Shown piece by piece: positions 61,696-64,000 of a stretch of DNA of 64,000 bases. A program made the position numbers and the translations under genes. The notes under the pieces are model-generated. The model was given only the letters and a program-made list of their open reading frames with translations. It was not told the DNA's origin and did no database searches. Source of the DNA: Taibaiella sp. (GTDB lineage Bacteria; Bacteroidota; Bacteroidia; Chitinophagales; Chitinophagaceae); assembly GCA_019638495.1 (NCBI GenBank), contig JAHBTQ010000002.1, forward strand, positions 310,001 through 374,000, in the 5' to 3' direction. Positions within the stretch are counted from its first letter, which is position 1. Every line of letters starts with the position of its first letter.

Positions 61696-64000
61696 ATGTC
61701 CGCTACTTACCTGAGAAAACTCGCGTTTTTGATCCTCTTCATTACCGGTATAACTCATTCCGGGGTCTTTAGCCAAACTATATCGGGGCATCTTGTCGTG
61801 TGCCGTGGGGCTTCGCGTACTACTCTTTCCATTGATACATCAGGCGGGGCCTGGAGCAGTGGCGATGTGACGAAAGCGACGATAGATGCGGGAACCGGTG
61901 AGGTGACAGGTGTGGCGGCAGGTACTGCCACCATATCTTATACGATAGCACCCAGCAGTGTTTTTACTGCGGTAGTAACAGTAAATGCCTATATCATGAA
62001 CTCAATCGGGTTTTCGATGGGAGATGCAAACAGGTGTACAGGCGGATTGCCTGCGACCTGCACTGTGAGCCCAATGATAGGTAATGCCTGGACCAGTAGT
62101 GATCCCTCGATAGCAACTGTTACTGCGAGCGGGCAGGTGACTCCATCGGCATCTACTGCCGGAACTGTGACTATATCCTATCGTCACGGATATGGTAACT
62201 GTTACGTAACAACCGGGGTGACTGTGAGTCCAACGCCTACCATCACAGCAACAACGCCGGTATGTAATTTAATAACGCAGACTTTGACTGCGACTCCTGC
62301 AGGTGGCACATGGATGAGTACCAATCCTTCGGTGGGTACAATTCACAGCACCACAGGCGTGTTTACGAGCCTCACAGGTGGTTACACCCGTGCATTTTAC
62401 ACTGCTCCGAACGGCTGTAAATATTCGGCTTATATGCTGGTGGCTGCAACCCCGGTAGCGATCCTGGGAACACCATCGGTATGCCTGGGAAATACGAGGT
62501 CTCTTTATTGCGCATCGACGGGCGGTACCTGGAGCAGCTCTAATACCTCTGTTGCAACAATTTCGCCTACAACGGGCGTTGTGACGCCCGTATCGACCGG
62601 CACTTCAACTATTAGCTATACGAATGGCGGAGGATGTGCAAGCACGGTGGTACTGACAGTTTATCCGGCTGTCGCTCCGATAGTGGGCCCCAATACTGTT
62701 TGCCTGGGGCAAATGATGACACTCACCAATGCCTCATCCGGCGGCTACTGGACCAGCAGCGCACCATCGAGAGCAACAATCACTACCTACACGGGAATCG
62801 TTACAGGTATAGCTACCGGTACGGTGACCATGTACTTTGTGGCGGGTAGCGGATGCTCAACAAACAAGATAATTACGGTAAACCCTGTGCCAGTGGCAAT
62901 AAGCGGACCTGCTAACGTGTGCATGGCGGATACTGCCACGCTCTCGCATCCTGATGGGGGTGGTACATGGGCAAGCAGCAACGCAAATGCAACGGTAGAT
63001 ATTTCCTCCGGATTAGTGACAGGTGTGACTGCCGGTAGCTCGACTATTACTTATACCATTAGCCCGGGTTGCGTGAAAACGCACTACCTGATCATTAAAT
63101 CTACACCGGGCGCTACTACGGCATTGTCTCCGCTATGCCCCGGCGCAAATACCACGTTTGTAAATGCAACGTCCGGTGGTACCTGGACTAGTTCTGATCC
63201 CTCTGTTCTAACGATAGTGTCAGGTACGGGTGTGGCAACCGGTGTTGCAGCAGGTACAACCACTCTGTCATATGTACTCACTGCTACGGGTTGCAGTATG
63301 AGCTCGGTGGAGACAGTGAATCCGCTGCCCGATGTTATTACAGGGACATTGAATGTCTGTGCGGGTTCGGCGACATCACTTAGCTCTGCTACGACCGGAG
63401 GTGCCTGGACGAGCAGCAATACAGGTGTTGCGACAATCGGATCTTCTACCGGATATGTATCGGCTATACTGGCAGGTACAGCAACAATGAGTTACACCAT
63501 TGCAACTGGATGCCGGCGCACAAGCGTTGTGACGGTAGATCCGTTGCCGGGAGTAATAACCGGAACTATGTCTGTATGTGAGGAGGACACTACGTTACTC
63601 TCTAGTTCGTCGGCTGGTGGCTCATGGAGCAGCAGCAATACATCCATAGCAGCGGTAACGAGTACAGGTGGGGTAATAGGTGTGTCGGCAGGTACCACTA
63701 CAATCAGTTACGTGCTACCAACGGGATGTATTCGCACCACAATCGTTACTGTAAATCCGCTGCCCCGGGCAGGGAATATAAGCGGACCTTCCGTTCTGTG
63801 TCTTGGCAGTACCATCACGCTTTCGGATACAGTATCGGGAGGAACCTGGTCGTCCTCAAGCACGGCAATAGCGACGGTAAATAGTGCAGGCGTTGTAAGC
63901 CCGGTAGCACTAGGGTCTGTTTTGATATCTTATTCGGTGACGAACGGATGCGGAACGGCCGTAGCAACGGCGGGCATAACTGTAGGAACTACGCCGCCAA
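61696..64000 (+). CDS. Giant Big2-like repeat surface protein (3' end outside window)
   Basis: ATG 61696 opens a frame that stays open to the window end (768 codons). The signal peptide runs to VFSQ (residues 1-28). At least nine or ten Ig-like units of about 73 residues follow. Each has a Cys near its start (VCLGN-type), a TWSSSxxSVATIxxxTGxVTGVxAGTxTISY core and GCxxxxxxTVxP, resembling Big_2/invasin-type bacterial Ig domains common in Bacteroidota surface proteins. A T9SS domain would be expected beyond the window. Unit starts (VCLG-like) at 62479, 62698, 62917, 63133, 63355, 63574 and 63796 show a period of 216-222 nt. Confidence 0.88.
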   Translation, partial: MSATYLRKLAFLILFITGITHSGVFSQTISGHLVVCRGASRTTLSIDTSGGAWSSGDVTKATIDAGTGEVTGVAAGTATISYTIAPSSVFTAVVTVNAYIMNSIGFSMGDANRCTGGLPATCTVSPMIGNAWTSSDPSIATVTASGQVTPSASTAGTVTISYRHGYGNCYVTTGVTVSPTPTITATTPVCNLITQTLTATPAGGTWMSTNPSVGTIHSTTGVFTSLTGGYTRAFYTAPNGCKYSAYMLVAATPVAILGTPSVCLGNTRSLYCASTGGTWSSSNTSVATISPTTGVVTPVSTGTSTISYTNGGGCASTVVLTVYPAVAPIVGPNTVCLGQMMTLTNASSGGYWTSSAPSRATITTYTGIVTGIATGTVTMYFVAGSGCSTNKIITVNPVPVAISGPANVCMADTATLSHPDGGGTWASSNANATVDISSGLVTGVTAGSSTITYTISPGCVKTHYLIIKSTPGATTALSPLCPGANTTFVNATSGGTWTSSDPSVLTIVSGTGVATGVAAGTTTLSYVLTATGCSMSSVETVNPLPDVITGTLNVCAGSATSLSSATTGGAWTSSNTGVATIGSSTGYVSAILAGTATMSYTIATGCRRTSVVTVDPLPGVITGTMSVCEEDTTLLSSSSAGGSWSSSNTSIAAVTSTGGVIGVSAGTTTISYVLPTGCIRTTIVTVNPLPRAGNISGPSVLCLGSTITLSDTVSGGTWSSSSTAIATVNSAGVVSPVALGSVLISYSVTNGCGTAVATAGITVGTTPP

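Noticed and set aside
61213..64000. Several short minus-strand and +2/+3 ORFs across the terminal adhesin
   Set aside because: They are shadows of the long open frame that starts at ATG 61696 and remains open to the window edge.

Overview
The window is a chromosomal segment from a Bacteroidota bacterium, most likely Chitinophagaceae-like (inference). The evidence is type IX secretion (T9SS) C-terminal sorting domains on three secreted proteins, and many TAnnTTTG -7 promoter elements of the kind used by the Bacteroidota housekeeping sigma factor. Family content agrees: DUF3098 beside ftsX, a lptC / outer-membrane protein / coaX cluster, a futalosine menaquinone gene, and an imuA-imuB-dnaE2 cassette controlled by an S24 repressor.

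Layout. 1-8.9 kb: the 3' part of a giant surface protein with 29 tandem ~89-residue repeats and a T9SS signal. 8.9-14.5 kb: a lone HsdR_N-type nuclease-fold protein, a S41 C-terminal protease, a toxin-antitoxin pair whose toxin is frameshifted, a secreted carboxypeptidase-regulatory-like protein, a Crp/Fnr regulator, a DinB-fold protein and a fasciclin protein. 14.6-28.4 kb: mostly housekeeping genes (L-serine dehydratase, DUF983, a formyltransferase, a GT4 glycosyltransferase, aldehyde dehydrogenase, phosphohexomutase, a Smr-less MutS2, a membrane-anchored adenylate cyclase, a GT-C-like membrane protein). This stretch includes a 1.26 kb gene-free gap between convergent genes. 28.6-37.5 kb: an NHL-repeat T9SS protein, mqnE-aroQ, DUF3098, ftsX, a degenerate arginase-fold protein, a Tim44-like protein, a metallophosphoesterase and an exported protein.

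37.8-39.1 kb is a visibly AT-richer two-gene cassette: a single-domain RelA/SpoT-type alarmone synthetase overlapping by 4 nt an unknown 149-residue protein. It is a candidate toxSAS toxin-antitoxin or anti-phage module and is the leading novel-system candidate here. 40-47.5 kb: sucD, a Trp/Tyr-rich DUF6600-like protein with a Gln/Pro/Arg repeat tail, an SDR, a BtuF-like receptor, a Kelch-like T9SS protein, a second DinB-fold protein and an exported protein.

At 47.9 kb lies tRNA-Ser(UGA). It is followed by a second AT-rich accessory block: a GT2 glycosyltransferase, a 52-residue ORF, and a zinc-ribbon plus HEPN-like protein with an Rx4H motif. 50.5-56.9 kb is the imuA-imuB-dnaE2 mutasome operon, divergent from an XRE-S24 self-cleaving repressor. 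The intergenic gap contains a 28-bp palindromic candidate operator. 57-61.4 kb: a GNAT acetyltransferase, lptC, an outer-membrane protein, coaX, a HExxH protein and a small lipoprotein. From 61.7 kb to the window end runs a second giant adhesin with ~73-residue Big2-like repeats, truncated by the window edge. No rRNA, CRISPR array, transposase or integrase was seen.
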